Origin: Deroplatys truncata
Lineage: Eukaryota; Arthropoda; Insecta; Mantodea; Mantidae
DNA: 64,000 nt
NCBI GenBank assembly: GCA_030765065.1
Contig: CM060977.1
Span: 161,891,052 to 161,955,051 of the forward strand
Direction: 5' to 3'
In this document: positions 33,941 through 44,449 of the stretch, one piece after another
How the letters are laid out: each line of letters begins with the position of its first letter
How positions within the stretch are numbered: the first letter of the stretch is position 1
Notes under the pieces: model-generated
Databases searched by the model: none
What the model saw: only the letters and a program-made list of their open reading frames with translations
What the model was told of the DNA's origin: nothing
Translations under genes and position numbers: made by a program

Positions 33941-34528
33941 TGAAGCAATATTTCATCGCTTATAATATAATTTAGATTCTGAGCGAGGCTAACTGCAGAT
34001 TTCCGTGAATTCGGAAGGGGTAAGTCATGCTCTTGGACACCCTTGGCGAGGTCATCACCCCCTATACAAAAGAGAGCCAAGACTTGTATAGCGTCTACTG
34101 GCTGGGTTGGAGTCTAACTGTAAACCCCGTAGCGTGTGGGTAAAAATTTGTATAAATTGAGGAGAAACATGAAGCTTGTTCTCCAGTATTTTGCTGACTT
34201 CGGCGAGTATACATATATTCATCGACGCTCCCACGAGCACGTGTTCGAGATGTGAGCATAAGTTAAAGATACTAATATTCCGGGAGCATTTAAGTATTTT
34301 ATATATCTCCATGATAATTGCGAGCGAGTTTTACTTTTATTTAGTGAATGGGAAAATAATCCCGTAAAGCTCTCAGTTAGCCTTTGCTCCGAGATCATTC
34401 TTGCCTGTAAAAACGAATCATCAATAAACTGTGAATCAACGTAAATCATAGTCTTCATTCCAACGTGGTAAACCTAGTTACCCTGCAGATAAGAGCTACT
34501 CATTGGGCATTTGAACAAGACAGCCTCA
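33941..34528 (+). repeat. 5' LTR of the gag-only element
   Basis: The 588-bp sequence from TGAAGCAATATTTC to GACAGCCTCA. A TATA-like TATAAA is at 34151-34156 and a polyadenylation signal AATAAA at 34423-34428. It differs from the 3' LTR by about 27 substitutions plus one 13-15 base indel (my count, roughly 4-5%). The insertion is therefore neither recent nor ancient. Confidence 0.9.
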
Positions 34529-34534
34529 AATTAT

Positions 34535-34551
34535 TTGGCGTGCCATCGAGG
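34535..34551 (+). other. Likely primer-binding site of the gag-only element
   Basis: TTGGCGTGCCATCGAGG follows the LTR end (CTCA) after six bases. TGGCG starts are usual for gypsy-group primer sites that pair with a tRNA 3' CCA end. The tRNA itself was not identified. Confidence 0.5.
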
Positions 34552-34812
34552 GGTCACGATGCTAGGAACCACTATGGATATGCAGACACGAGGACTACAG
34601 TTTGAAGCAGAGGAAGACAACCTCCAGGAGCTGGAATAAGCACGTGGTAACTACACCGGAAGGACTACGGTTCCAGACAAGAGGAAGGTGACTCCCGGGT
34701 CGAATACGAGCACGTGGCGACGAACTGAAGAAGGAAGACAACGTATCTGTGAGTGTAATAGTTATGGAGATGTTTTTTAAGTAACTGTAATTCGTAATAT
34801 TTTGTACATCTC

Positions 34813-36672
34813 ATGTTGCTTAGGAGTAGGAAATTAACTAAAATGGAGGCTGATAGGCAAATAGAATTAGTTGAGAACTCTTCTGAGGTTGAAACTACTG
34901 TAAATTGTAATAGTAACATGCCAGATGTGACCTTAAATTTAGTACGAATGTTATGCGAGGAATTCAGGAAAATGGAAGAAAAGTTGGAGGGAAAGTTACA
35001 GAAAAGCCATAGTGAATTAGGTGAAAGATTAGAACAAACCCAGAACAAAGTTAGTTTAGAATTCAGCAAAAAGGTAGAAGAGAAACTAGAGGAAACGCAG
35101 CAAAATTTGAGTACAGCATTAGGAAAGTTAGAAAAAGGGCAGGAACTTTTAGAAAAGAAAATAGCTAGTATACGAGAAGTGCAGAACAGCCTCCATGAAG
35201 AGATAGGTAGCGTGAGGAAGGATGTTGAGCACCTACAGAGTAATGTGCATGCAGAACTAAGTGAATTTAAAAATGATAGTGTTAAGTTTCAAGAGAAGGT
35301 GAACGCTGATGTGAATTCAGGGCAGGCACTTATGATGAAAAAGCAGGAGATTTTAGAGGAAAGAATGCAACAGGAGTTATCAGCAATTAAATTAAACGTT
35401 GAGAGTGAGAATTCCGTGCAAATGGCGGAAGTCAATTTAATCAAAACTACAATGCAAGCCTTGAATGCAAATCAGCTAGAAACTGGTAAAGAAATTGTTG
35501 CATTACAGCAAACAATAACTTGCTTGGTTAAGGGTACAAACTGTACAATTAACAATAACGCTGACACAGCTAAGAGAGTTGAAGAGAGTGTCGTCACAAA
35601 CACCTCACCCTCTCAAACTTCCAGCGGAACCAGCCCTACACAAAGCATGTGCACTATTGTGGCAGCAGGTAGTGTCCCTTCCGGTAATTTGTGGCCGACC
35701 CATCTAATGAATGAACTGGTATCACCTACATTTTTAGAGGAACAGGGGGACAACCCAAGACAATTTGTGCAGGAATTGGAAGATTATTTTAGGATAAAGC
35801 AAATCCCGGAAGACATGAAAATGATTTTGGTCAGGAAAAGTTTGAAAGGATGTGCGATGCATTGGCTAAAGTTAACTCTTGAGGGGTGCAATAATTTTGA
35901 AACCTTTAGGCAATTGTTTCTTGCTAGATATTGGGGATCTGCGCAGCAAAACGCAATTAGGTTAGAGCTTTCAAATGGAGCATATGATAGTAGGAAAGAA
36001 ATAGGTATGGTAAACTATTTTTTAATGATGGGACGCAAAAGTAAGCTTTTAGACCCACCAATCTTGGACAGGGAACTGATTTGTTTAGTAGCTAATCACT
36101 TTCCAGACCATATCAGGAACCATCTTGTTGTAGCAAAGCCTACTAATTTTGCTGAGGTTATTGATCTCCTGACTGTGTTTGATATACAGAGACCAATTAG
36201 CAGGAACTATAGAGAAAATTCAGGCCATGACACAAGAAGTCATTTAAATCGAGAGAATGCGCGAAGTGGTAACTCAAATCAATTTGGGGCGGGAGCACAG
36301 CCCTATCAGAACCCAAGAAGACCACAAGAGCATAGAAATAACTGGACAATACACGTGAATTATATAGGAACTAGACGGTGGAGAAATGAGTATAGGGCAA
36401 GAACTAGGGGATATTTACATTGGACGCGCGATAGAGGCTACCCACAAGGTTTTCGGAATTCAGATGTTCTCAGACCATACAATTCACCGTATGCGGTATG
36501 TCAAAACGGTGGTGGGCAAATGGAGGATGCAACGAGTTCCGGTGGAAGAAACATGAACGAGCGGCGCAACTTTGATGCACTAATTAATACAATTGATCAG
36601 AGAAACGAGCACATTAATCAATTATTAATACAGCCGGCGGAAAACTCAACTCCTGGCAATTCGAGGGTCTAA
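34813..36672 (+). CDS. Gag protein of the LTR element, intact 619-codon ORF
   Basis: Residues about 35-230 are charged heptad-like sequence (EKLEGKLQKSHSELGERLEQ onward) expected to form a long coiled coil. Residues about 290-450 match the retrotransposon gag domain: FVQELEDYFRIKQI, LKGCAMHWLKLTL, FETFRQLFLARYW, NYFLMMGRKSKLLDPPI. The C-terminal ~150 residues are rich in Arg, Asn and Gly, and no Cys-Cys-His-Cys zinc knuckle is visible, so RNA binding may rest on the basic region. The ATG at 34813 is the first of the frame after the leader. Gag forms the particle that packages the element's RNA. The uninterrupted frame stands out among the decayed elements around it. Confidence 0.88.
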   Translation: MLLRSRKLTKMEADRQIELVENSSEVETTVNCNSNMPDVTLNLVRMLCEEFRKMEEKLEGKLQKSHSELGERLEQTQNKVSLEFSKKVEEKLEETQQNLSTALGKLEKGQELLEKKIASIREVQNSLHEEIGSVRKDVEHLQSNVHAELSEFKNDSVKFQEKVNADVNSGQALMMKKQEILEERMQQELSAIKLNVESENSVQMAEVNLIKTTMQALNANQLETGKEIVALQQTITCLVKGTNCTINNNADTAKRVEESVVTNTSPSQTSSGTSPTQSMCTIVAAGSVPSGNLWPTHLMNELVSPTFLEEQGDNPRQFVQELEDYFRIKQIPEDMKMILVRKSLKGCAMHWLKLTLEGCNNFETFRQLFLARYWGSAQQNAIRLELSNGAYDSRKEIGMVNYFLMMGRKSKLLDPPILDRELICLVANHFPDHIRNHLVVAKPTNFAEVIDLLTVFDIQRPISRNYRENSGHDTRSHLNRENARSGNSNQFGAGAQPYQNPRRPQEHRNNWTIHVNYIGTRRWRNEYRARTRGYLHWTRDRGYPQGFRNSDVLRPYNSPYAVCQNGGGQMEDATSSGGRNMNERRNFDALINTIDQRNEHINQLLIQPAENSTPGNSRV

Positions 36673-36881
36673 ACAGTGCCGGGTATATAGGTGGATATGT
36701 CCAAGGGCCCATCAATGTTCTGAGACAGGAAGTAGACGCGCCGATCCATGACGAAGGTGCTTGGAAAAATAGCAGGATTGCCGAATCTCCCAGGGTAACC
36801 GTGAACCTAGCGGGAATGATCACTAAAAAAAATTCGGTTTGCATACGTATGAGATTGTCGACGTCAAAAGTAAGAAAATGA
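36672..36881 (+). pseudogene. Truncated pol start in the -1 frame
   Basis: The -1 frame is open across the gag stop (TAA 36670-36672) and continues to a TGA at 36879-36881. It contains SPRVTVNLAGMITKKN, like the lead-in to a retroviral-type protease, but the D-T/S-G active site never appears. Pol was therefore deleted inside protease. The overlap suggests that the parent expressed pol by -1 frameshifting. Confidence 0.6.
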
Positions 36882-37692
36882 TGGGAAAATACCATAAGCA
36901 ATTAATGAAACCCTATAAAAGCCCTGAAATAATCTTGAACTCCTGCAAATAAAAAATATATATATCTATATATACGGTGAAGGTAGCGAGCAATCTTAAG
37001 CTCTAAAGTATACTTTCTTTTATTGAAAAAAAAGAGGAAATTTTTTTTATGAAAATAAATTAGTTGACTGATGCGTTTGCTTCTTAAATGTATGGGAAAC
37101 ACTATCTTCTGGCCAATGGGGCATTTGCTTATTAAAAAAAAAAGTAATAGTTACAGTAAATAAAATAGCAATGATGTTAATTGGATAATAACAGATGTAA
37201 TGAGAATGTATGTATATGTATGGTGTGAGTATGTGGTATTAATTTTTTATGAGCATATACTGTGTAGTGAACAGTGTAACGTCACAGGTTGAGTGATCAG
37301 TGAAGTGAATAGTGCTTATGTAAATCATGCACTTAAGCGCTAGTGTAACAATAAGGAATGGTGAAATGAAGTAAAATCGTTCTCCTACAGTGTCAGTGTA
37401 GTGCAATTAACAAAAAAATAAAAAGTGGAAGAAATCTCGGCGATAAATTGTAAATAATACGCTTCCTTTATTGAAATATTTCAGATCATTTACTTAGTTA
37501 TATAGTGCTAAAAGGGTATTTCCTTCATACAACAATGGTTTTATCTTTCCCTCATATAATGTATTGGTTGCTAGTTGATTTCATTGTAATGTGATTTGTA
37601 TGTTCTTTGTATTCCTGTTATTTTGTTTTGGGGCAGTACATTCATAGAATCCCTTTCCAAGTATGAAGAAGTGATTCCATGAATGGAGCATA
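36882..37692 (+). other. Non-coding internal region of the gag-only element
   Basis: AT-rich, with a short AT microsatellite at 36955-36975, A- and T-runs, and no coding potential. It lies between the pol deletion point and the 3' LTR. No purine-rich tract directly abuts the 3' LTR. Confidence 0.6.
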
Positions 37693-38295
37693 TGAAGCAG
37701 TATTTCATCGCTTATAATACAAGTTAGATTCTGAGCGAGGCTAACTGCAGATTTCCGTGAATTTGGAAGGGGTAAGTCAAGCTCTTGGACACCCTTGGTG
37801 AGGTCATCACCCCCTATACAAAAGAGAGCCAAGCCCTGTATAGCGTCTACTGGCTGAGTTGGAGTCTAACTGTAAACCCCGTAGTGCATGGGTAAAAATT
37901 TGTATAAATTGAGGAGAAAACGTGAAGCTCGTTATCCAGTATTTTGCTGACTTCAGCGAGTATACATATATTCATCGACGCTCCCACGAGCACGTGTTCG
38001 AGATGTGAGCATAAGTTAAAGATACTAATATTCTGGGAGCATTTAAGTATTTTATATATCTCCGTGATAATTGCAAGCGAGTTTTGCTTTTATTTAGTGA
38101 ACGGGAAAATAAGTTTACACCACTATTCCCGTAAAGCTATCAGTTAGCCTTTACTCTGAGATCATTCTTGCCTGTAAAAACGAATCATCAATAAACTGTG
38201 AATGAACGTAAATCATAGTCTTCATTCCAACGTGGTAAACCTAGTTACCCTGCAGATAAGAGCTACTCATTGGGCATTTGAGCAAGACAGCCTCA
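37693..38295 (+). repeat. 3' LTR of the gag-only element
   Basis: The 603-bp sequence from TGAAGCAGTATTTC to GACAGCCTCA, with AATAAA at 38190-38195. It carries an extra ~13-15 bases (AAGTTTACACCAC) near 38110 compared with the 5' LTR. Confidence 0.9.
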
Positions 38296-38346
38296 CGGTA
38301 ACAGGAAGAAAATGCAATTACAGAAATCAGAACGAATCCTAGTGGT
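38296..38346 (+). repeat. 51-bp direct repeat, right copy
   Basis: Matches 33890-33940 except at two positions (ACAGAAATC for ACAGGAATC, AATCCTAG for AATCTTAG). The LINE frame continues directly from this copy. Confidence 0.88.
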
Positions 38347-39400
38347 ACAATCTATAATTAGTGCAACATCTGGCATATGTAAATGACATGGCCATAATAA
38401 CAAGAACTAAACCTACACTATTAGGAGCTCTACAAAATTTGAGGAACAAACAAGGAAATTAGCATTAGAGATAGATGAAAAAAAAGATTGAGTATATATT
38501 TTATTTTTTATTTTTTGTAGTGTTTAACACCCATTCTTACTGCATATGGTGTCAAAAGGTGGTGGACTCTGATGATACATTAAACAAAATGATTGGGAAA
38601 AGATATTTATTTGGGAAGGAAACTGTCAAGGTCTAAGTTTAAATTCCCTGGCTTTTGCCAGTTAAGAGGACTGAGGAAAATCTAGAAGAACTTGGATAGT
38701 CCCTGCTGGATTTAAACCATTAAATGCTTTAATGAACTCGGCCACTCATAATGATATGACTAAGTATATGAAAAGTAATAGAAGCAATATGGGGAGAACA
38801 AACAATATTCAGCTCTTATATTCAAATTCTTAAAGTTGTTACAGCTTTAAACACTTAGGCACATTAATAATAAAAAAGAAATAACGCTGAAATAAAGACA
38901 CAAATAATGGCTGGAAACATGCATTTTTACAGTTACAAAAGCATTGAAATTTGGAACACACTCCAAAGCAGCTAAAAAGATTATAATATACACAATGATA
39001 TGACTAATGTAATGCCAATGAATCTTGGGTCCTAACTAAAGATGAAGACATGCTAGCAATGTGGGAGAGAAAAGTATTAAGGAAAATATATGGCCCATGT
39101 GTGGTATATGGTCAATTTACACACAGGAGTAATCAGGAGTTGGAGATATATGGAGAACCAAATATTGTATCCCACATTAAGAAAAATACATTAAAATGCT
39201 GAGTGCATACTGCCAGAGATGCAACTGCCTAAACGGGCATTACATGGACATTCAAGGTGGAGGAAGAGGTCTTAGATGGTTGTAGGATGTGGAAGAGGAT
39301 CTGAGAAAATGGTGGAAGAGGGTGGAGAAGAAAGGCTCATGACAGGAATAGCTTAAACTAACTGAAGCCCAGGCACTATATGCGCTGTAGTGTTAGTGCT
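38347..39400 (+). mobile_element. LINE reverse transcriptase, right part and 3' end
   Basis: HLAYVNDMAIITRTKPTLLG (about 38363-38422) is the catalytic YADD region, here YVND. FEEQTRKLALEIDEKK follows, then a SINE (38498-38757), then LGTLIIKK, KALKFGTHSKAAKKII and the C-terminal WLDDVEEDLR-like block near 39280-39310. Together with 33400-33889 it makes one LINE copy broken by two later insertions. Frameshifts make it inactive. Confidence 0.78.
38498..38757 (-). mobile_element. tRNA-derived SINE inside the LINE
   Basis: It is flanked by GATTGAGTATAT (38486-38497) and GACTAAGTATAT (38758-38769), a 12-bp duplication with two mismatches. The minus strand has GTGGCCGAGTTCATTAAAGC (A-box-like) and GGTTTAAATCC (B-box-like, about 38707-38717) and ends in an A-rich tail, seen on plus as T-runs at 38498-38517. 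It interrupts LINE codons that rejoin as K-x-Y-M-K. Confidence 0.83.
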
Positions 39401-39718
39401 ATATTTTAACATTCTGGAGTGCCAATATCACAGTGGTAGTAGAGTTTGCAGACCGACTTGTTAGCCCTGAAAAGCTACATAATTATATTGACTTTTAGCA
39501 GTCTCAGAAATAAACAATTATTAACTCTCTGAAACCATTTAATGCTAATATTTATGATGAGCACGGCCCACAGTTTGATAAACTAAAAATGTATGAAAAA
39601 TGATTTATAAAATAACTCAAAAATTTTAAAAAAATGACATAATAATTGCAAAAAAGACCTAAAAACTTAGATGTGTTTATTAAAATTAGTACGCAAAAAG
39701 TTATAAATTAATTTATAC
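39401..39718. other. Unassigned stretch
   Basis: CACAGTGGTAGTAGAG near 39432 looks faintly like an A-box of another tRNA-derived SINE, but no B-box or boundary supports it. The remainder is AT-rich. Confidence 0.25.
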
Positions 39719-39722
39719 ATGT

Positions 39723-40802
39723 TGAGACAGTATTTTAATGCCTAAATGATATTAATTGTATTTTTTATTAATTAAATTCAATAACAGCCCACCTTGAAAA
39801 CAGTATGTATATAATTATTATTTATATTGTATGTAAAGTCATTGTAAATACTTATTTTTATTGTAAACGTATTTATTAGTGATATGTAAGTGTTTATATA
39901 CTCTAATAGTGCAAAAACTGTGAGAATAATATGCTTTAGGATGTTACTAATGAGGTAATAATGTAATTTTGGTGACAATAATGTGTGTGAAGTTTTAAAA
40001 AAATACTGGTTATGAAAAGATCGGTAATAATGTAATTTCGCTTACAGTTTGGAATTGGCCAATCAAAAGTAAAGAAAGATTTTTAGTTTGAATACTTAAA
40101 TTCTAATGGACTAGAATTTAGCCAATAAGAGACTGGCATTACCGAAGCTAAAGGTTTTTACCGTTGAATCTAGTCAGTCTTGGGCTAGATATTAGACAGA
40201 GCAGACGTGAAATCGCGGGCAAGATGTAGTAAACAGCAGACGTAAGAGTAGCGGACATGAAATTGTAGAGAGTAAACGTGAAAGTTGTGGGTAAAAAAAT
40301 GTTGTAAAGTATAAATGATAAAATTTATGTTCTCCGCCAAAAATGTATTAAGTGCTCACAGTTTTATTTTATAAAGTGTTGTATTTATAAAATGTGCAAA
40401 TATAAAGTGAAATAAAAAGAAGTAAAAAATTAAAAAGTAAATTGTGTGGCGTCTTATAATTTGAGTCTTATTACAACCCTACAAGAACTCGTGTTTCTAT
40501 AGTGCGACTGAAAGCAGCCGAGGCAAATAACTTTAATAATATTACATAAAAACAAGCATCATCTTCACTATAAAGTTTGGCATTCTAAAAATCATGTATC
40601 ATCATTACATAACCTTAATAATATTTTACGTATCTAAAAACCTACCGCAAATTGGCGCAAAACGTGGGGTTTACAAGAAACATCTTACATAAAAAACATT
40701 GTTAAATTGCATTTCGTAAAATTGGCGTACAACTGTGGGGCAAACTCCTCCAAATAATTACGCAACTTACTAATCTACAAATTGAAGAAACATACTTCTT
40801 CA
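39723..40802 (-). mobile_element. Solo LTR of the gypsy-like family, copy 2
   Basis: The 1080-bp unit is flanked by a perfect 4-bp duplication ATGT (39719-39722, 40803-40806). Its ends read TGAGACAG...CTTCTTCA on plus, still TG...CA, and it is the reverse complement of the solo LTR at 8146-9171 throughout. AATAAA-like and TATA-like sites are present. The PBS-like TTGGCG...GTGGGG motifs near 40652 and 40718 lie inside the LTR and are not true primer sites. Confidence 0.85.
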
Positions 40803-40806
40803 ATGT

Positions 40807-41698
40807 GTATGACTACTATTCAAATAGAAAAAGTAGGTATAAGAATGAGATAATTTATATATATTTGCTCCATGTTTTTGTTTGAAAAATTAAAAGAAAC
40901 TTAAGAAATTGTTTTTGAAACAGGACTTACAAAGCTGTAGATTTAACTCTCTTGAGTTTTCAGATTATACAAAATTTTGGGGACTTTGCAATGACAAGGA
41001 TACAGAGAGCAACCTGACTGGATGCGCTCATTAACATGGAAAAAGGGAAAACTAACCTGTCTCATCCCTTTTTAGCTCATGAATTCATAACTGTAATGAA
41101 AGCTGCTCCCGTCAACACCCAGCCCTCCATCTATTAGCAACACTTTAAGACCATTAAATAGGAATGCGATTTTTTCCCCAAGAATGCAAGTAAAGGATGT
41201 ACAAAGTTACTCTGTAATTCTCCATTGAATGGTAAAATTTCTGATGTTTGAAGTTATCTTTATGTAAAATGTCAATAATATAAAACTCTCCATATACTCA
41301 ATGTGAATACAAGAAAATGACTAAATAAAGACACAAAGAGCAAGAAAATGATAAAAAAATACAAAATGCCCTAAAAATAGAAAATGGCATAAAGTGACCA
41401 AAACTGGTCTAATAAACATGCACTTTCATAATCTAAGACCAATGATAAGGATTTATCTGCACATTAGCAATGCCTACATTTAAAAGATGACATGTTGTCA
41501 GAATCCAGGCCCTGATGATAACAGGAAGTAGATAGAAAAATAAAAATAATGTTGTATACGAATAACTTGCAGACAGCAATTAAAATAAATTTATAGAAAA
41601 TTGCGCGGTAGTTTGCTACACACTATTATCATTATTATTAATCTTTTAAACCAATGTTATATTTCCCTGAAGAGTAACTGAAAAATGCTTTTAAACAC
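40807..41698. other. Unassigned AT-rich stretch
   Basis: No coding frame, RNA gene or repeat boundary recognised. Confidence 0.3.
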
Positions 41699-42420
41699 TT
41701 AAGGCTGGTTCACAATGGCCTGAGAATGGTAACCAAAACAGAAATGCGAATGGGAAGCAATGCAGCATACAAGATTTTGGTTCACAATAGCTTGCTATCG
41801 AGAATGGGAATACATATCAATGTTGATCACAAAGTGGAAAAAAGATTTTGTGCATTGGGATTTCATTTGTTTTTAACTGACCAATTATATTTTTTCACCT
41901 ACTTCCAATTCAACAAACAAAATTTGATATATGAAACATTATCTAAATGCAGATCCATTACTATTTCTGATTCCTCTAGTTGTATACCAGCTTTCATTCC
42001 CTTATTTAATGGCATACATTAAAGTTGTTTGTTGTTCTTTGTTAATTTCTACCAGATTTTGCTGTTCTTTGTAGTTTTTGAGGCAATATCCAATTTTGAG
42101 TTGCATATAAACAAACTACAGATGACCATTTCACTACAAGAAACAACACTCAATGGATTTGCAGGTATCAGGATCTGAGGTTAGGACGCACATATGCTAG
42201 AATTTTTTTCTATCTTTATGTTTCCAGCTAGCAACTAGAGAGAGAGCACTAGCAGCTGTTTCATGTCACGGCTGTCTGGAATAATCACTACAGTGAAGGG
42301 TCTAATATGGTGTGCCTGGGAAAGCTTTCTGTTAACTGTGAATGTTCCCATTACAATATGCGTGTTTCAACTTTGTCCTCATTCTGGTTACCCTTCTCAG
42401 TTGTTGTGAACCAGCCTTAA
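41699..42420. mobile_element. TTAA-flanked MITE (piggyBac-like target)
   Basis: TTAA at 41699-41702 and 42417-42420 borders perfect 13-bp inverted ends GGCTGGTTCACAA (41703-41715) and their complement (42404-42416). Imperfect pairing extends to about 40 bases (CTGAGAAKGGTAACCA). The 714-bp interior has only a 98-codon frame without similarity. The TTAA target and short ends fit a non-autonomous piggyBac-like element. The superfamily is inferred from the target site only. Confidence 0.7.
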
Positions 42421-43725
42421 CTTTCCTCCCCGCTCCAAGTTATAACCATGAGGGTTGCCAATGCATGTTATTAGAAGCCCACTAAATGGCCTTTGAAAAC
42501 CTGCAATTTTTCAGGCAAAATCTCCATATTTTAGTAAACATAGATATCATTTATTTTGAAATTAAGATGCTCTCCAAAAAATATGGATTGCCGTTAATAA
42601 CAATTATCATTATTATTATTCCATGACAGCTCATTAAGGACCAACACCTCGTTACCAGAGGTGGGAGATAGAGGCAACAATGATTGCAAATTTGCATTGT
42701 ATGTATTTTTTGGGTGTGCTGCACCCATGGCCCAATGATTTGGAGCATGATGCTGCTATACCCAGCTAAGGAATGTGCATGGGTCCAAGCTCACCTATTG
42801 GAGTGTAGGAGATTTCACACCATGTATAGAACCAGCACTGACTCAGCATGTGAAGAATATAGAAGATAGAATTGGTAGTGATTTATGGGTCATAAAAACC
42901 AACATTCCTGCTGGGGGATGCATGTTGCTAACACATCATTGTTGCCTCTGAGTTTGTAAAGCACAAATTCAAACCTCTACATAAAATTACAACTTACCCG
43001 AATAGGTTATTTATTTTAAATTAACCTGAATGGCCTAAGCTCCAAAATAGGAATATCATTGCCATCATTATGTAATACAGCTAACGTGATGAAGAAAATA
43101 CTGGAGTTTATTACTATTACTTTAAAAGTTCATAGAAATTCCATTCGATGAGATAAAATGTTTTTCACCACAAGAAATAATACCTAAAACCTCTAGAGAT
43201 GGCAAAAAAAACCTGCTAAATTGCCAATCCTGGCTGAGATAGACTTGAGCAAGAAACTTTCTGCAATTTCTTCAAGCTGCAATACAAAAAGTGCATATGC
43301 ATGGCTGGTGAAGTAAGCATCCTTCATGTTGTTTAAAAGCAGATTCATTAAGAGTAAATGTAAAAGATAATAAAAATAATTTCTTGGGTAGTGTCAGCCT
43401 GAAAGGAGGCTATGCCCCTATGTGTGCAAACTTCCGCATTCAGAAAGAAAAACAGTAACAGCAGTAATGCATGTCTTTGCCACAGTACAGCAATGTAAAT
43501 CAGTCTCATTAATGGTACATTAAAAAATCATTTAAACACTATCAGCAACATTCAAAATAATATTACCAGCTAAATGGAAGTAACCCATAATTTACTTTTA
43601 GAGGAATATAGATAGCCAAGACCAAGAATGAGCTCAAATAGGATTTTGATTGCATGCACTTTTCCGTAAAAGTTTCTGTCTACAATCAGTTTTGCTGGTA
43701 CCAACTCATCCCTGGATATAAATGT
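42421..43725. other. Flank downstream of SENP8, with a possible SINE at ~42715-42890
   Basis: TGGCCCAATGATTTGGAGC (about 42727) followed by GGGTCCAAGCTC (about 42781) has the spacing of A and B boxes in a tRNA-derived SINE. No target duplication was seen. The rest is AT-rich and could include SENP8 3' UTR if the near polyadenylation signal is not used. Confidence 0.35.
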
Positions 43726-43731
43726 TTTATT
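43726..43731 (-). promoter_or_regulatory. Candidate polyadenylation signal of SENP8
   Basis: AATAAA on the minus strand, 17 bases past the SENP8 stop codon. That is unusually close, so a more distal site may also be used. Confidence 0.4.
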
Positions 43732-43747
43732 TAGTTGGACATTGTTT

Positions 43748-44374
43748 TTATCGTGCCAAATGTTCTATAAGCTGCACTAATTCTTTACGTTTTGTAGCAA
43801 CATTGGTTGTTTTCAGTTTGCCGCAGCCTTTCACTTTGCCATATCTTGCACAATGATGAGCTGCATTTTCCACATTGCACAGTAAATGTATACCGCAGTC
43901 ATATAAATTTTCCTGCTGCAAGCATTCTTCCTCACTGAAGCCACTGCTTGGAAAATAGTTTGACAAATGAAAAGCTAATTTCCTGGCCTGTGCAGAATTA
44001 GCGATTGACGCAGAGTCAAAATGGAAGAAAGCACTTTCTGGTTTACTGAAGACAAGAAGACTCCAATGGGAGCCTCCGGGACTGTCCACAAGTGTGCAGT
44101 CATTGAGAGCCATGAAAATAAAGTCTCGCTTCTTCAGCTTTAAGGGATCCAAAAATATCCCTAGTTCATGATTAGGGCTTACTTTGAGGCACTGAGTAAC
44201 ATCAGGGCTAATGAAAAGGAACTGAGGTTCATTTTTGAACACCGACATTGTCAAGTATTCAAAATAAAAGTTGATTACATTATCATTAAGCCAATGTGGT
44301 CCTTCAAGTAGAGAAACATCAGATTTATGAAGCAGTGCATCATGGAAGCTAAGAACAACAGGATCCTCTGCCAT
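43748..44374 (-). CDS. SENP8: NEDD8-specific protease (SENP8/NEDP1/DEN1)
   Basis: A 208-residue C48-family cysteine protease. In animals this enzyme matures the NEDD8 precursor and removes NEDD8 from cullins and other proteins. The start MAEDPVVLSFHDALL matches the known N-terminus, and WLNDNVINF (residues 28-36) is the substrate-groove segment. The catalytic set is complete: His103 (GGSHWSLLVF), Asp120 (FFHFDS), Gln154 (QQENLYD) and Cys160 (LYDCG). Length agrees with the ~212-residue vertebrate protein. The frame extends upstream to 44473, but a splice acceptor at 44448-44449 makes 44374 the likely start. The single coding exon with an upstream non-coding exon is the usual gene structure. 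No defects are seen, so this is probably a working host gene. Confidence 0.93.
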   Translation of the reverse strand: MAEDPVVLSFHDALLHKSDVSLLEGPHWLNDNVINFYFEYLTMSVFKNEPQFLFISPDVTQCLKVSPNHELGIFLDPLKLKKRDFIFMALNDCTLVDSPGGSHWSLLVFSKPESAFFHFDSASIANSAQARKLAFHLSNYFPSSGFSEEECLQQENLYDCGIHLLCNVENAAHHCARYGKVKGCGKLKTTNVATKRKELVQLIEHLAR

Positions 44375-44449
44375 GTTCTTCAGACCGCAATTCTCCTCTT
44401 GGTTAAGGCAATGAAGGTAAATTTGCTTCGGGTCAGCTGCTTGAGGTCT
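44375..44449 (-). other. SENP8: 5' UTR segment and 3' splice site of SENP8
   Basis: On the minus strand, TTATGCCTTTGATTGCAG ends at 44448, a pyrimidine-rich tract plus AG acceptor. The next 73 bases lead into the ATG. Upstream exons would lie at higher coordinates and were not identified, and later elements (a SINE and a mariner copy) occupy the intron. Confidence 0.6.

Larger units (their letters stand above)
33941..38295 (+). mobile_element. Gag-only LTR retrotransposon (non-autonomous, gypsy-like)
   Basis: A 4355-bp element: 5' LTR, primer-site-like TTGGCGTGCCATCGAGG (34535-34551), one 619-codon gag, a short -1-frame pol start (36672-36881), about 800 bases of AT-rich non-coding DNA, and the 3' LTR. 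Protease is cut off after its first residues and no reverse transcriptase, RNase H or integrase exists. The LTRs and gag are well preserved, as in elements that keep only gag and use enzymes supplied by a related element. A one-off deletion derivative is the alternative. It sits inside a LINE and is flanked by 51-bp direct repeats. Confidence 0.85.

Noticed and set aside
40652-40735. TTGGCG...GTGGGG motifs as primer-binding sites of a retrotransposon starting here
   Set aside because: Comparison with 8146-9171 and the ATGT duplication at 39719/40803 show that the motifs lie inside a solo LTR, with no internal region following.
42684-42869. Small 61-codon gene
   Set aside because: The frame overlaps a probable SINE head (A- and B-box-like sequences) and has no similarity to known proteins.
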